Source: Megamerina dolium (lineage: Eukaryota > Arthropoda > Insecta > Diptera > Megamerinidae). Taken from it: a DNA stretch of 64,000 nt. This document shows positions 29,880 to 43,015 of this stretch, piece after piece (position 1 is the stretch's first letter; each line of letters opens with the position of its first letter). A program made the position numbers and the translations under genes. The stretch covers positions 34,582,540 to 34,646,539 of the forward strand of contig OY978527.1 of assembly GCA_963854835.1 (NCBI GenBank), in the 5' to 3' direction. Under the pieces are notes generated by a model that was not told the origin of the DNA, did no database searches, and saw only the letters and a program-made list of their open reading frames with translations.

Positions 29880-30620
29880 AAAGGGATCTCCGGAGATATA
29901 GAAAAGTAAATATATTCCTGATCGGCGTCGCATAAATTTTCGATTTAACGATATTTGTTCGTCCGTCCGTCTGGCTGGCTGTGTGTCACCTGGCCGCTTC
30001 GCCCGATGAGTAACCTATGATCCAAGAGTAAGGAGGGGATTGATATTGGGCATGATCGGTTAACTGCCCCGACTAAGTGACTTACCTCGGAATTTTTAAA
30101 ATCGTAAACTTGCTATAACTCTAGGACAACAATTTTTGGCCGAATATGGGCGAGCCACTACTACTTTTTATTATAGCTCCCATACTAAGTGCCTGAACTT
30201 CTTTTAAATTTCAACCGCTGTAATTTCTGCAATCTTCTGTGTAAAACAATCATATTTGACACTTAGATTAATATTGTAGTTGGAAATAAGGTTCTTTATA
30301 ACCATAACTTACAAACTATTCAGTGCACAATAGTCATATTTAATTTGTGAATTAGTATTGTATGGATAAGTAGATCTACAAGAAATGGGCGAGCCACGGC
30401 CTTAGTTTATAGTAGCCCCCATACAAAATGACTGAATTTCTTTAAAATTAAAACCGCTGTAATTTCGGCAGTTTTCTGCCTAGAGCCACTGTAATTGGCA
30501 CATATTAATATTGTAGTCGGAAATAAGACGCCTACAACTTAATGTAGCTCCCACACAAACTAGTGGAAATAAAAGAAAAAGACGTACATATATGCGAGCC
30601 AACTTTATATACTACATGTG
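29880..30620 (-). repeat. GGGCGTGG-rich dispersed repeat, copy B (diverged, partial)
   Basis: Begins ggatctccggagatatag, then a short CGTC array, then the phrases gattgatattgggcatgatc and acttgctataactc shared with copies A and C. Here the GGGCGTGG motifs are mutated (gggcgagccac), suggesting an older copy. Confidence 0.75.
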
Positions 30621-30774
30621 AAGGGACGACCACGTTCGACTTTAAAGTCCTTTTTATATGTGCTTTTTCTATTACAAATACTTATTGTGTCAAATTAAAG
30701 TGAAGTCGCTACTGTTTCGACCACCTGACAGCTGTTGTGACATTAGCTTTATGTTCCATTGGGAAGGTTATTCT

Positions 30775-31108
30775 CAACTCGCTATCTTTGTGCTACATAA
30801 ATACCAAGTTTCCTAAACAGATGTGATTTGATTTTTATTTAACATATAAATTTCAAATAGAACAACTTCTGATTAATTAATTTATAAAATGTTTCAAAAA
30901 TATTGAAATGGTTTTGTTGTTTAAGTAAAATCATCAATAAGTAACATCTTTGTAGAGTAGAAAAAATGAAATCCGCACTCAACTTAGCGATCATTCTTAG
31001 CTTTTTAGCGGCTCTAGTTATACGCGCTAAAATTAGCACCATTGTTGTTGTTTTGCCATGTATTAATCAGTGCTAGCTAAGTACAAGTGTCGAATAAAAC
31101 ACGGCTAT
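30775..31108 (+). repeat. Dispersed repeat, copy of the 36692-37257 family
   Basis: Shares caagtttcctaaaca near its left side and tgttgttgttttgccatg, then gtgtcgaataaaacacggct and atta at its right end, with the element at 36692-37257. Noncoding. Confidence 0.55.
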
Positions 31109-32970
31109 TATATTATCCAGCCATCTCTGTTCTTCGCTAACTAGCGACAGTTAGAAGCGCTCTCAAGTTCTCCAGCACATGGTCTTTCCACCGAAGGTTA
31201 GGCTATTCAAATGCGAATATAAGGTAAAGAAAAATAGTAATTACTGAATATATATTTTTGAAATTTAGTTTTTCGTCTTTATTCAAATGTTCGTCTTTCA
31301 AATTGTTATGTATAATATTTTGTAATTTACATATGTAAATACAAAATAAAAACTTGTATATATGAATATATGTATATAATGTTTACTACATGGAAATGCA
31401 TTGAAATTAAATAAATGTTAGTTTTTTTTTTTCAATTTTCTTTCATAAATTCCGTAAATTACAATAACAAAATTGTATTGCTATTAAATATTGAAGACAG
31501 AATATATATAATTTTGTCCATATTTGCTCATACAGCTTGATAATATGTATGTACTACAATTTATATTATTGCTTTTGAGTCTTTAATATTCCTTTCATAA
31601 TTTCATAAAAAAAAAACATTATATTTAATTTTCTTAAACATTTTATATGTATATTATAAAAAATTGAATGTGAATGTAATAATAATAATTTACCATGACT
31701 TAATTTATTGCAATATAATTTTTTTTTTCTCGAAAATTTTTTTTTTGTTTTGTTTCCTATGTTCAATAATATTCAAATAAGCTAATTGCGCTAAGTTTTT
31801 AATTGCTTAAGACTACGTAATAGTAAATGCTAAAAGAAGAAATAAAATTTTTTTTTTATTTTTAATTCGTAATAGATACCTAAAACATACATATTTATTA
31901 TTTCTTCTTCAAAATAGTTGAATTTTGTTGTCCATTGTTTTCATTTTCATTAATTAATAAACTTACTAAAAATCAATATAAAAAAAAAATTATATAATTG
32001 CTTAATCAATGATCACAACTCTTATAACATATGTAGAATATATTTGTAAATGTAAAATACAAATGTTCATTCTTAATCATTAAATCGTTCGTTAGTATTT
32101 TTTTTTTGCTCTTATTCTGTTAATAAATTTACTTTTCAATTCAATTCAATGAAATATTTATTATTATAAATATAAAATTGTTTTCTTTAATTAACATGCT
32201 TATGAGCCTTAAGTATGTGTTAATTTTTTTTTTTATTCTTCCTTTATTCCATTCAATTGATCAATTAGTGAGTAGTAAAGATTGCTGTTAAAAATGTTAA
32301 CTTTCTTTATATTTTTTATTTCAATTTGTTGTCCATGTATATGTGTAAATTTATATGTAAATATTGAATTTTTATCAAAAATATATATATATATATATGT
32401 TATATGTATGTAGGTATTTGATATATGAATACCGTTTATTTCTTAATACACTATTTTGTAGACTTTGCATTACTTTTTGTTGTTTTTTTCGAAGGTATAT
32501 ATCTTTTAAGGCTTATTAAAATTTTAAAATCATTTCAATTTTGTTATTGTTTTGTGTTGTAATAAATATATATACTTAGGTGTACATATGTATATCTTTC
32601 ATTGGCACTCATAGACACAAGAAAGCAACTGAAATGAAAAGAGAGAGAGAGAGAAAAACACATTTATTAATAATATGATTAGCAATCGAAAATTATTACT
32701 AATTTGATTAGCACACGAAAATTATTACTAATTTAAGTAGATGCAACGTGTATGTATATAGTATGAGTAGAACAGAGGTAACTAAAAATGCAAAAGAGGC
32801 AGTTAGAACTACGCTACGAAGGTAGTTAAAGAAAATGATTCTTTTTTGTTGAAAAGTCAAATAATGTTTTCCTAAACAAAATATATTCTAAAAATGCCAA
32901 TTCGACAACGAAAAAAAGTATTTTACAAGCAATTCATTTAAAATATAATATGAAGTATATCAATTGTATG
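31109..32970. other. Very AT-rich region, no gene seen
   Basis: Dense poly(A)/poly(T) runs and TATA strings with no coding pattern. Confidence 0.5.
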
Positions 32971-32974
32971 TAAA

Positions 32975-33460
32975 GGGTGTTGGTTTTTAGAGGTGGAGCA
33001 CTTTAAATTGAAATAAAATCATGAGATGACATAATTTCAAACTGGAAATTGACTATATTAGAACTATAATGTTATGCTACAGTGTTTGACTACAATATAA
33101 TTTCGAATACTTATATTTTCAATCACTATTTTAAGCAACGGGAGCCCGTGTCTCGGCAATGGTTCGCACAGCGTCAACCAAGGCGTCTAAAGTTTCCGTT
33201 TTGTTCGCATAAACTAATGACTTCACTTAATCCCAGAGAAAATCTGGAGGTTTTAAATCGCAAACATACCAATTTCTATGGCCAATCGACACGGTCCATT
33301 TCGAGATTTCAGCAAATGCAACAGTAATATTCGGCAATTATGGCTCTATAACTCTATAGCTAAACTATGATTTTCGAAATAAATTTGCACAATTTGCAAA
33401 CGTTGTCCTAGCGTTAGTTAGTCTATTCATGATGAAATGACAAACCAAACTGAGCACAAT
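32975..33460 (-). pseudogene. IS630-like transposon remnant with one terminus (copy 2)
   Basis: The left end, ggtgttggtttttagaggtg followed by gagcactttaaattg, looks like the terminal repeat of this insect transposon type. Minus-strand pieces are the N-terminus (LTNAR/LTLGQRLQIVQIYFENHS near 33440-33360) fused to the C-terminus (ALVDAVRTIAETRAPVA near 33200-33140). The catalytic middle is deleted. Confidence 0.65.
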
Positions 33461-33739
33461 TTATAATAGCGTTGCAAAATCTGACAAATTTGTGATCGTT
33501 TATTACCCATTACATATGAAACTTAAATATGAACTTTATGCAGATTTTTTTCTGGAAAACATTTTTCAATTTAATTTTTTTAAAGCTTCGTAGGAGTTCT
33601 AACAATTTTTTAAACTCAAAATGTCTACATTTTAAATACGACATATATTTATAGTAGGGACATAAATACTGTTACAGCACTGAACACAGCCATTCCAATT
33701 GAAGAAATGAACGTACCCTGTTATACATGGCTTATGAAA

Positions 33740-34430
33740 TATAATCTGTAAATGAATGTGATATTTTCGAAACACTCCGCTCGCTTGGGATTAGTCGCAT
33801 GTTCGTCTACCGCTGCATGAAAGTGATTGAGGAGACTGGAGATGTACAGTTCGAACGCAGTAAGTCATCAAAGCTGTCAAAACAAGAATTCAGCGAAATC
33901 CGCCGCGAAAACAGAAAATCATGGCCAGGGAGATGAATGCCTCGCAAAAGTCAATGAGTCGAACTATCAAAAAAGACTTGGAACTTGGGCTTTCAAACGT
34001 CATACCAGACATTTGTTGAATACGGTTTTGAAAAAAATTAAGATGGCAAAATGGAAATGTCTTTTGGTGAAGCATGCTGAATACTTGCAGAGGAAAATCT
34101 TTTTTAAAAGGAATTTTTTTTTGCTGGGCAGGAAAAATGTAACAAGCAAAATCATAGGGTGTGTGCACGGTCATCTAAGAAAGCATATGAACTGATTCTA
34201 AGGGTTGCAATTGATCATCGAAGCTAAAACGAACCAAACCTGGGGCTCCAAAACAATTTATCAGCATTGATTCTCTCTGAAAATTTGTGGACAGTTTCAG
34301 AGGGCATGGTTTGTCACAAAAAATTCGTGCTGTGCCCAATTTTCCAATGGACGAGGTGCGTGCGGGTATTGATGATTGGCTAGTCTGACTTAAGGCATTT
34401 GTGGAGGCCATAGGCGTATGTGTAACAGTA
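33740..34430 (+). pseudogene. Tc1/mariner-type transposase fossil (rosa-like)
   Basis: Frameshifted pieces in order: RMFVYRCMKVIEETGDVQ (helix-turn-helix), KRHTRHLLNTVLKKIKMAKW, QEKCNKQNHRVCARSSKKAY, then after a deletion LWTVSEGMVCHKK and a C-terminus with MDEVRAGIDDWL. The middle of the DDE/D domain is missing. The rosa-type assignment is from memory of the H-T-x-H-L-L and R-V-x-A-R-S-S-K motifs. Confidence 0.65.
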
Positions 34431-36691
34431 TTTTTATCCCTACTCAGTATTTAATGTTTTCTTAATGTTTTGTTCTTAAGAATTTATAATTACTATAAAC
34501 TAGAATAAGAAGAAGAAACAATTGTATATATTGTAGTACTTACTTGTAATCAATGTTGTGTTATATTGAGTGCCTGCTTTATCTATGTATTTGTTCTGTC
34601 AATAGTAACAAGTGATGCGACGTCTACCAAGTAATTTTACTCGTGTAGTAGTACAATCGATTAAAATGTTTACTGTTTGAATAGTACATCGGATGGAAGT
34701 ATACATTATTTTTGTTGAATGTACTATATATTTTTATACATCAATTACTAAACAAAAGTTTAGTCGAATCGCATCACTCTAATAGCAACCATTATTATTA
34801 TGCTACCTGATGTAACATATGTAGGTATATTGTAGATAGTACACTAACGAATTGTAAAATTCTGTGTGCGAACAAGTGTAAAAATTGGCACATTCACATG
34901 GTTCATCATCCATAGAAAAAAATTGTATAAATTCAACGAGATTCGTTATTTATTATTATTTCCCTCAATTCCTACACGGAGGTAACCGCATACGCATTGT
35001 ATACACAAACTTTTACTCTGATGTAAGTAGTATTGTAGTGAGTAGTAGTAGTAATTAAAATTAATTTATATAAATTAAAATCGTAGACGGATCAATTTTA
35101 TTATTGTTTTTTGTTGTTGTGTTCTTTTATGTTATGTTATTATTTTTCTTCCATTATATTTTTTTTCCTCCTCCTCCTTTGAATATTTTTTCAATTAAAA
35201 GTTTGAGCTCGCGACCTAATTCAAGAAAACATTTAACCCACTAAGCTGAGCGCTACGAAATAATCAACGAATTGGTACTCACACATTCAAGTAATGTACG
35301 TGCGTATGTTTTGCAGTTAATAAAAAATATATTTAATCAAAAATATATGTACTCTTACGTTGATTCAAAGAAAATTCGTAAAATCATAATATTCTCTTTC
35401 CCCCTCCCTCGCTCACTCTCTCTCTCTCTCTCTGCCCATAAGAATTTATTTTTTATAAATTTAGAATTCTAGACTCAAGAATGATCGTTTTTAACTTGAA
35501 AAATTTTTCATAGCAAAAACAAAAAATTACTTAAGGAAAACATTGAGGAAAAAAATAAAAAATAGATTGAAATAATTTAAAAATTTTAACAAGTAGGTAA
35601 CATACTCATATTGTTAGTATCTGTGATAAGATAAAAACGAGAGACGTACTAGGTACTAGATAGCAGCATGTACTAAGATTTCGATAATATTCTCGCTCTC
35701 TATATATGTGTGTGTGTGTGTATGTTTTGTTAAAAAGAATTTTACTAAACATTTGCAATAAAAAAAAAAGAAAAAAAAAGGAAATGCATAATTTGATAAG
35801 ACTAAGTTTGCGCTAAGTTTGTTAATATAAATATATATATATTTACGATATGATATGGCAGGCAATTTGTTTATAAAAAAAATATAGTATATATATTCTA
35901 CTCATATTATCATATATTTTCTAAACCCAAGGAATGATTTGATATACATACTACATCATGCATATGCATGGTGTAGTATATAGCATTGATGTTTTAAATA
36001 CTTTCTATTTAGATCTGGTAATGTCTTTTCGTTGTCTTTTTTTTGTTGTTTTCAAAATTGTACTTTAACGGAGCATACATACATAGTATATACATACAAA
36101 TTCCAACAAAGTAGGTGGTATAGGGTTTGACAGATATTTAATTCATTTATTGGCAGTTGTGTAGTAAAAATAGCAGGCAGATAAAAGCAAAATAAATTAT
36201 AATGAATTAATTTTAATAATTTATAAATTTACTATTTAAAGTAAACAAAAAAATCTCAATTGAGTTCTAGTTAGGTATATAGAAATAAATAAATTCTTTA
36301 CTAGTCTTGTCTATTCTTTTTTCATCCCTGTTGTACATATGCATAATACGTACATTTGTGCAAATTTATCGCATTATACCTGTTGCTTTTCAATCCTTCA
36401 ATACAACATGAAACAGAGTTAGCTCTAGCTATACATAATGAGTATTCATATACTAGGTATATAAAGAAGAGGACATAAAAGGAAACGAAGACACAGAAAC
36501 CAGCATAATTCACTACTTAAACAGCTCTTAATGAGGGAAAGCAATACAAAACTATACACGCAATAGCATAGTTCGAAAAAGTAAGCAATCTTGGAGACAG
36601 TCATCTTTAGTTGAAAAAAATGTAGTAAAAAAGCTGATAAAGCCCAATAATAATTTAATATTGACTAATTTACTCATACCCATAATAATAT
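34431..36691. other. AT-rich intergenic with a tRNA-like relic
   Basis: No protein gene seen. A (CT)n tract lies near 35412-35433. At 35200-35262 the minus strand shows a tRNA-like head (see separate entry). Confidence 0.45.
35200..35262 (-). repeat. tRNA-like head of a different SINE (relic)
   Basis: The minus strand reads agcgctcagcttagtgggtt (A-box-like) and, about 20 bp later, ggtcgcgagctcaaa (B-box-like). Spacing and order suit a tRNA-derived SINE promoter, and it differs from the four SINE copies elsewhere. Confidence 0.35.
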
Positions 36692-37257
36692 TAGTCGTGT
36701 TTTATTCGGCAATTTGCTTATCGTTGTGCCAATAAAACGATAATAAATGCTAAGTTTCCTAAACATTTAATAAAATGTATTAGAAATAGTGAAATCATTT
36801 TATTGCAACATTCTTCCTTTACCTTTTTGTTCTTAATTATTGTAACGAGTATCGCCGGTTATTCATCACTAATTGTGAAGAGCACGAATAATGATGGTAG
36901 CATCGAAATGAATGTCTACAAAAAGGAATAGGCAATAACCTGAACAATTCAATAAGAAAGAATGAGAACAAACTAGATGACGATAAAAAAAAAACGATTC
37001 TAGTGTGTTGCCACAGAATATAAATAGGGCGAGTTTCTTGACAAACGTACAAATTCAATTCCGAAGATGATCGTGCTAACATTGATAGAGTAACAGAGGC
37101 AATATAACATGATTCGAGTAGATTTAAACGTTCACAAAATCAAAACGTAACATATCGATAAGTAACTCCTCTGTACAGTAGCAAATTTGTAAAGTTAGCA
37201 AATTTGTTGTTGTTTTGCCATGCATTTATCGAGTGTCGAATGAATCACGACTATTAA
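36692..37257 (+). mobile_element. MITE-like element with imperfect inverted ends
   Basis: The left end (taatattagtcgtgttttat, then tcggca) and the right end (tgtcgaatgaatcacgacta, then tta) are imperfect inverted complements over about 25 bp. It is about 566 bp and noncoding. A related copy is at 30775-31108. Confidence 0.5.
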
Positions 37258-39130
37258 TTGATGGAAATTTAAAAGAATATACTTTAAAAAACATTAATTT
37301 CTTTTTAATGGAATTTGTTATCAAATATTTTACTGCATTTATTTGCGAATAAATGAAGAAAAATTTGTAGCTGCATTCCAATTATATTTCATTTAAATCC
37401 TACTAGGGCAAAAAAGTCTTCATCTAAACATATATCGTAGTATGTTTTAAGATAAATTTCTTAAAGCAAGAAAAAATTATTATTGTGATTGTTTTCGGCA
37501 TTTTATGATATTTTCTAGTCATACATAAACATTTGTATAAAAATATTATACATATGTCGATTGTTATTACAAAAATCAATCCTCATCCAAAACTACACCT
37601 TTTCAAAATTTCACTACCTTCGAAGAATTACCTTACAAGCGTATCTTTAACTTCTTTACGAAAGAAGTATGCGATGACGATGACGACGACTACGACGACG
37701 ACGATAAAGATGTCTAGATTTTCTTTGTTTTATAGCCATGAACTTGTCTCAGCTATGGTTTCTTTTAGTATTCTTGCATATTAAAATAAAACAACAACAA
37801 CAACAAAAAGCCTGTAAAACCTGTTTTTTTTCTGATCTTACTATATACATATACTACATACTTTTCTGGTGTGGTGTATATAGTATATAAGTATAATAAG
37901 AAACCTATTAAGTAATGGTGGTGGTGGTGGTTAATTTCAGATGATATTAATTTCACATAGAAACAGGCTCAGAAATTTCTTGTTTAATTTTTGTTGTTGT
38001 TGTTTTTTTTTTTTGGATTTTAGGAGACAAGAATCTACACCTATATGTATTTAAATTGCTATGCAATTAATTGTGCTCTTTTCTGGCAATGATAATGATG
38101 TTGGTTGACAACGACGATAATGATTGTGCAGCAGCAATATTTTATATTATTGATTAAATGTTGTTGCTGTAAATTACGATACATATTTTACAACAAAGCA
38201 TGCATAGCCATGTTGTTGCTTCTGTTTCGATTTCACTTTGGGTGGAAACGGTGGAAATGCATGAAATAAAATGCAGCACTGGTACGTGCATTTCGTTGCG
38301 TAGTTTGTATGCGTGGCGCTGTTTTTTTTTTTCGTTTTTTGTTATTTCAAATTAGAGTCATAGCATTAAAATGTTTTCATCCACTCAACACTCAAGAAAT
38401 GAATGTAAACAATGAATGTCTTCTACACTGAAGTTGCCTTCGTATCATTCCGCATTGGAGTTACGCTTAGGTGATTTGAGTGTTTTTAGTAAAAATGTGG
38501 AGTTTTAGTGAAACAGAGAAGAAAATGAACTCTTCAAGAATTTTTGCGTAATACCAGAGGGAAAAATATTTTATCGCTTCTGGTATTGCTGGGTGAATAT
38601 ATTGTACAATAAGTACTCCACTTGTTTGACTCAAAATGGATTGAGTGTATTTTTACAAACTTCAATTATTGTCGTCTTCATTGTTGGTACTTTGTCTTTG
38701 TGCGTAATTATTCATTTTAACCTTTTTGTTTTTTTCAAAATGTCTCTCTCTCTCTCTTTCTTTCTCTCTCCAGTACTTAATACCACGCTACTTTGTTGTA
38801 ATGTGATATGTATATGTATGTATGTAGGTATGTATTTTTGATATGGGATTTGTTTTACTTTATAAGCACAATTTTCATAATAATAAATATTGTAACAGAA
38901 TTATAGTAATTCAATTTTAATTATGTGAGTAAGATTATGTACGTGTTTGAATGAAAAAATATATCATAGTATATGTAAATAAATGTAAAAAAAGTGTTCA
39001 TTGTGCTTTATGCCAGTAGATTTTTGTAATACTTTCTTTTTTTTTCTCTTATCATGCATTTACCCTCCTTAGCAACCCCCCATACCTTCTCCTCCTGCTG
39101 CTGCTCCACATTAATATATGTGAGCACTTT
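37258..39130. other. AT-rich region 3' of Inx2, simple repeats
   Basis: No gene seen. Simple repeats include a GAC/GAT run near 37676-37710, (GGT)n near 37917-37931, (GTT)n near 37992 and (CT)n near 38743-38771. Part of this region is likely the Inx2 3' UTR, but I could not choose a polyadenylation site. Confidence 0.45.
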
Positions 39131-40228
39131 TTAAGCTTCGAATGGTTGTTTTTGCGTAGCATTACCAACTAGTTCTCGCGATAGATCTGATATTACCTCT
39201 TTATAGATTAATGGATCAATATTTTTACCCAATTGATATAGTAAGAACCAATCGCCAATATTACACCTGTTTGCCACAGCCTCGACCTCATCGCTTTCGG
39301 CCAAACGTGAACGGGCACGCAATAATAAATGACGCAATTTTGGTCCCATTACAACGGCAACACGATAGACTAACGATATACCCGATAATATGCTTAGAAT
39401 GATGAACCAGAACCATAGGAATACATAGATTTTCTCATTGACAATGTTCAATGGCAACACACAGAGACCATCGAACTTCTGCACCGAACCGGATGGACCA
39501 TATTTGTGGAAGGTGCATTTGGTGACTTTCGGAAAGACACGTGCCATTGGATCGATACGTTCGTCCGGTTCCATTTCGGTAAATTTCAGCACATCGCTGC
39601 CGTACGTTGAAAATTCGCCATCCAGAAAGAAATCCACAAAGAATATTTGTCCAATCACATTGATGAAATTCAATGCTTCACATATGAAAAAACGGAATGC
39701 ATAGAAATTGTGACGATTCAAATTGCTGATGAAATAGTCGACGAGTATCTTTTTGCGATCGTTCTTGCATTCATCATTCACAATGGGACTATTCAAATCC
39801 ATGACCAGCATTTTCAAACGACCACCTTCCCATGATTTCCACAAATAGCGTGGCACGTAGAAGAGTATGGCCTGAAAGAAGAGCACAAAGCATACCCATT
39901 GATAGTATTTATGGTATTTGACCTCATCCTCGCCATCAATATGCGACCCAACGCCTGGTTGGACAACATCACGCCCAGTGACACCGGTCAAACGTTCTGG
40001 TACCGTAAATGTCGAGTAGATCCAGCAATAAGTGTCCATAACGCCAAGGGGTATCTCATCGACAATACAATCGATCGGATCACCGATGTATTGACGTGAG
40101 GTGACAATTAATGAGAAACCAACTAATATGATCACGGTCGCCTTGTAGTGCATACGAAAGACATTGTTATCGATGCAGACCTGATCGATTTTCAGCAGCC
40201 CCTTAACGGAGCCGAATACATCAAACAT
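39131..40228 (-). CDS. Inx2: Innexin 2, gap-junction channel protein
   Basis: A 365-residue innexin in one uninterrupted frame starting MFDVFGSVKGLLKIDQVCID. Innexins have four membrane segments and assemble into gap junctions between cells; Inx2 is widely expressed in insects. TM1 is about residues 28-45. The first extracellular loop has cysteines 54 and 68 and the second has 238 and 256, the two pairs expected of an innexin. The signature YYQWV is at 108-112 directly before TM2 (about 112-127). TM3 is about 178-200 and TM4 about 267-291. The cytoplasmic tail is about 75 residues, and the total length is close to the Drosophila protein (about 367). Near-identity to Drosophila Inx2, as remembered, makes the assignment firm. 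It is transcribed away from Inx7. Confidence 0.97.
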   Translation of the reverse strand: MFDVFGSVKGLLKIDQVCIDNNVFRMHYKATVIILVGFSLIVTSRQYIGDPIDCIVDEIPLGVMDTYCWIYSTFTVPERLTGVTGRDVVQPGVGSHIDGEDEVKYHKYYQWVCFVLFFQAILFYVPRYLWKSWEGGRLKMLVMDLNSPIVNDECKNDRKKILVDYFISNLNRHNFYAFRFFICEALNFINVIGQIFFVDFFLDGEFSTYGSDVLKFTEMEPDERIDPMARVFPKVTKCTFHKYGPSGSVQKFDGLCVLPLNIVNEKIYVFLWFWFIILSILSGISLVYRVAVVMGPKLRHLLLRARSRLAESDEVEAVANRCNIGDWFLLYQLGKNIDPLIYKEVISDLSRELVGNATQKQPFEA

Positions 40229-41441
40229 TTTGTATGTTTATTGCGCGGCGTTATGATGTTTTAATGTTCAAAATAATAACACACAAAAACTATATTGATT
40301 GATCACAATCAGTCAATCGTATCTTTAAAGTACTCCACAATATACTTGCTCAATATGACAAGCAGTCGTCGTCGCGATCACTTTTCGTATAGCACTGCTT
40401 TAGTAAAATTCATAGCGATGTTTAAAATAATTTGTTTAATCTTATGGTATATGCACTATATGTGTGTAGTAGTAGCCCGTGGTATAAACAGCACACACGC
40501 GACGTTTAGGACACTATATTACTGTTTTTTTTTTTTTTTGTACAATAACAGTCTCAGCGACAGATTTGATCATTTATGCATACATATAATTAATCTGTCG
40601 GTCTGTCTGTCACTCTGTATGCTTTGTCCGTGTTAATGATTTCAATGTAAGAAATACGCCGTGGCACCACACAACACAAAGCAAACACTTCGAATAGAAA
40701 ATTAAAACTGCTTTAGCTTGTTCGAGTACTCGTAGATACGCTAACCACATATCGTACATATCGCAATGGAGTTTGAGTACTTTTTAGACAATCTTTCCAA
40801 CGAGAGCGCTGCTGATTGTTGAGCGAGAGCGAGAACGAGCTCTGAAATTCTCTACAGAGTGGTGTATTTGAGCGTGGTTCAATGACTACTACTTCATACA
40901 CATACATACATACATATATACATATACTCATGGATACATATACTCATAGATACATACACGTCTCGTGTATATGTATAAACACTCTACTGTGCATACACTA
41001 TGTGTGACTGTGGGGTGGATCTTGTTTCGCTGGCGGATGCTGTTCCTATGCTCAATTAAGAGTGTGCTCCTATGTAATTTCTGTTTATTTGTAAATAGAG
41101 TGTATTTTTTAGACCAGTTTCAATATTATATTAATGGATTCGTGTAGGTATGAGGGTTAGGATAGTATTACTCTGACAAGCATGAGTTTGAGCAGCCTCA
41201 AAATTGTGCTCTTTTATATTTTTGCTTATGTTTCTGTTTGTTTCACAGTTGAAATTTGTCTAAAAAGAGTTTACACACTCAACACAAAGTTGCCACACGA
41301 ATTTTCCAAGGTGATGCCATATTTGTTGAAATCCAAGTAGCACAATTCTTTCTTTCAACCTCTCTTTCTTTTTTCGATCTCGAATCAATTTGGTAGTATT
41401 CATTTGCATATTCTTTTGTATGCACAACATTAAAGAGTTTA
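40229..41441. other. Inx2 upstream region, no gene seen
   Basis: Probably holds Inx2 5' UTR and promoter. Simple repeats (tacatacata near 40895-40925, poly(T) near 40525) are present. I could not fix a noncoding exon or transcription start. Confidence 0.4.
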
Positions 41442-43015
41442 TTATACCCTGCATAATGCAATATGCATGGTATATTCATTTCGGTCAGATGTTTGTGTCC
41501 ACTTGAAGGAATCTCCGGAGATATAGACATGGATATATATTCGTGATCAGCGTCGATTAAATTTTCGATTTAACGATGTCCGTCCGTCCGTCCGTCCGTC
41601 CGTCCGTCCGTCCGTCCGTCCGTCCGTCCGTCCGTCTGTCTGTCACCTAGCTGGTTCGCACGATAACTTGAGTAAATATTGAGCTATTTCGATGAAATTT
41701 GGCATAAGTAATCTATGATCCAAGGGTACGGAGGGGATTGATATTGGGCATGATCGGTCAATAACCACGCCCACACCAAGCATTCAAAGCGACTAACCTC
41801 GAAATTTTCAAAATCTTTAACTTGCTATAACTCACACAATATACCACTTGGGACAACAATATTTTGCACATAGAGTTATATTATACTACTATATAACCTC
41901 ACCAAAAGTGGATGAGCCACGCCTACTTTCTAGCGTAGCTCCCATACAAAGTGTCTGTACTTCTTTTAAATTGAAACTGCTGTAACTTCTACAATCTTCT
42001 GTCTAGAATAACCATAATTGACACTTAGATTAACACGGTAGTCAGAAATAATATGGCAGAAAATCAATGTGCCACGCTCACTCCTTTTTGGGTCTCCCAT
42101 ACAAAGTTGCGGAAATTAAAAAAAATGTTACCGGTTATAACATGCAAACTATTCAGCGTAGAATAACGAGATTTAAGGTGTGGATTAGTATTGTACGAGC
42201 AACTAGGCTCACAGAAAATGGGCGCACCACGCCCAGTGTTTATCGTAGCCCCCATACAAATTTTAAATTGAAACAGCTGTAACTTAGGCAATCTTATGTC
42301 TACAATAACCATAATTGACACTTAAATTAATATCGTAGTCGGAAATAATCTGGCAGAAAATCAGTGTGCCACGCCCACTCCTTCATGGGTCTCCCATACA
42401 AAGTCGAGTGAATTAAACTAAAATTTTAAGCTCCATAGCTTACAAACCATTTAGCCTAGGACAACGAGACTTAGGGTGTGAATTAGTATTGTACGAGCAA
42501 CTAGGCTCACAGAAAATGGGCGCACCACGCCCAGTGTTTATCGTAGCCCCCATACAAATTTTAAATTGAAACAGCTGTAACTTCGGCAATCTTCTGTCTA
42601 CAATAACCATAATTGACACTTAAATTAATATCGTAGTCGGAAATAATCTGGCGAAAAATCAGCGTACCACGCCCACTTCTTATTGGGGCTCCCATACAAA
42701 GTTGAGGAAATTAAACAAAAATGTTAAGCACCATAACTTAGATTAACATTGAAAAATTAATTGGATTTACCAGAAAGTGGTAAGCCACGCCCACTTTTTA
42801 TATAGCTCCTATACTAAGCCTCGGAATTATCTTAAAATCCTTTTACTTCGTCAAAGTCAACCATATTTCGGGTGTAAATTAGTAGTATATGCAAAAATTG
42901 TTTCTCGAAAAGTGGAAATAAAAGAAAAGTTGGATATTCGAGTAAACTTTTTATATATAAATCTACATATGCAGGGTATAGTTTGGTCGGCCCCAGCCGA
43001 CTGTAAGGAGATTTT
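41442..43015 (-). repeat. GGGCGTGG-rich dispersed repeat, copy C
   Basis: About 1.57 kb, the reverse complement of copy A (24957-26297). It starts ttataccctgcataatgcaa and ends ccagccgactgtaaggagat. A GTCC/CGTC array lies at about 41577-41640. CCACGCCCA-type motifs recur through it, including two nearly identical internal units (about 42140-42360 and 42440-42660). Confidence 0.85.
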
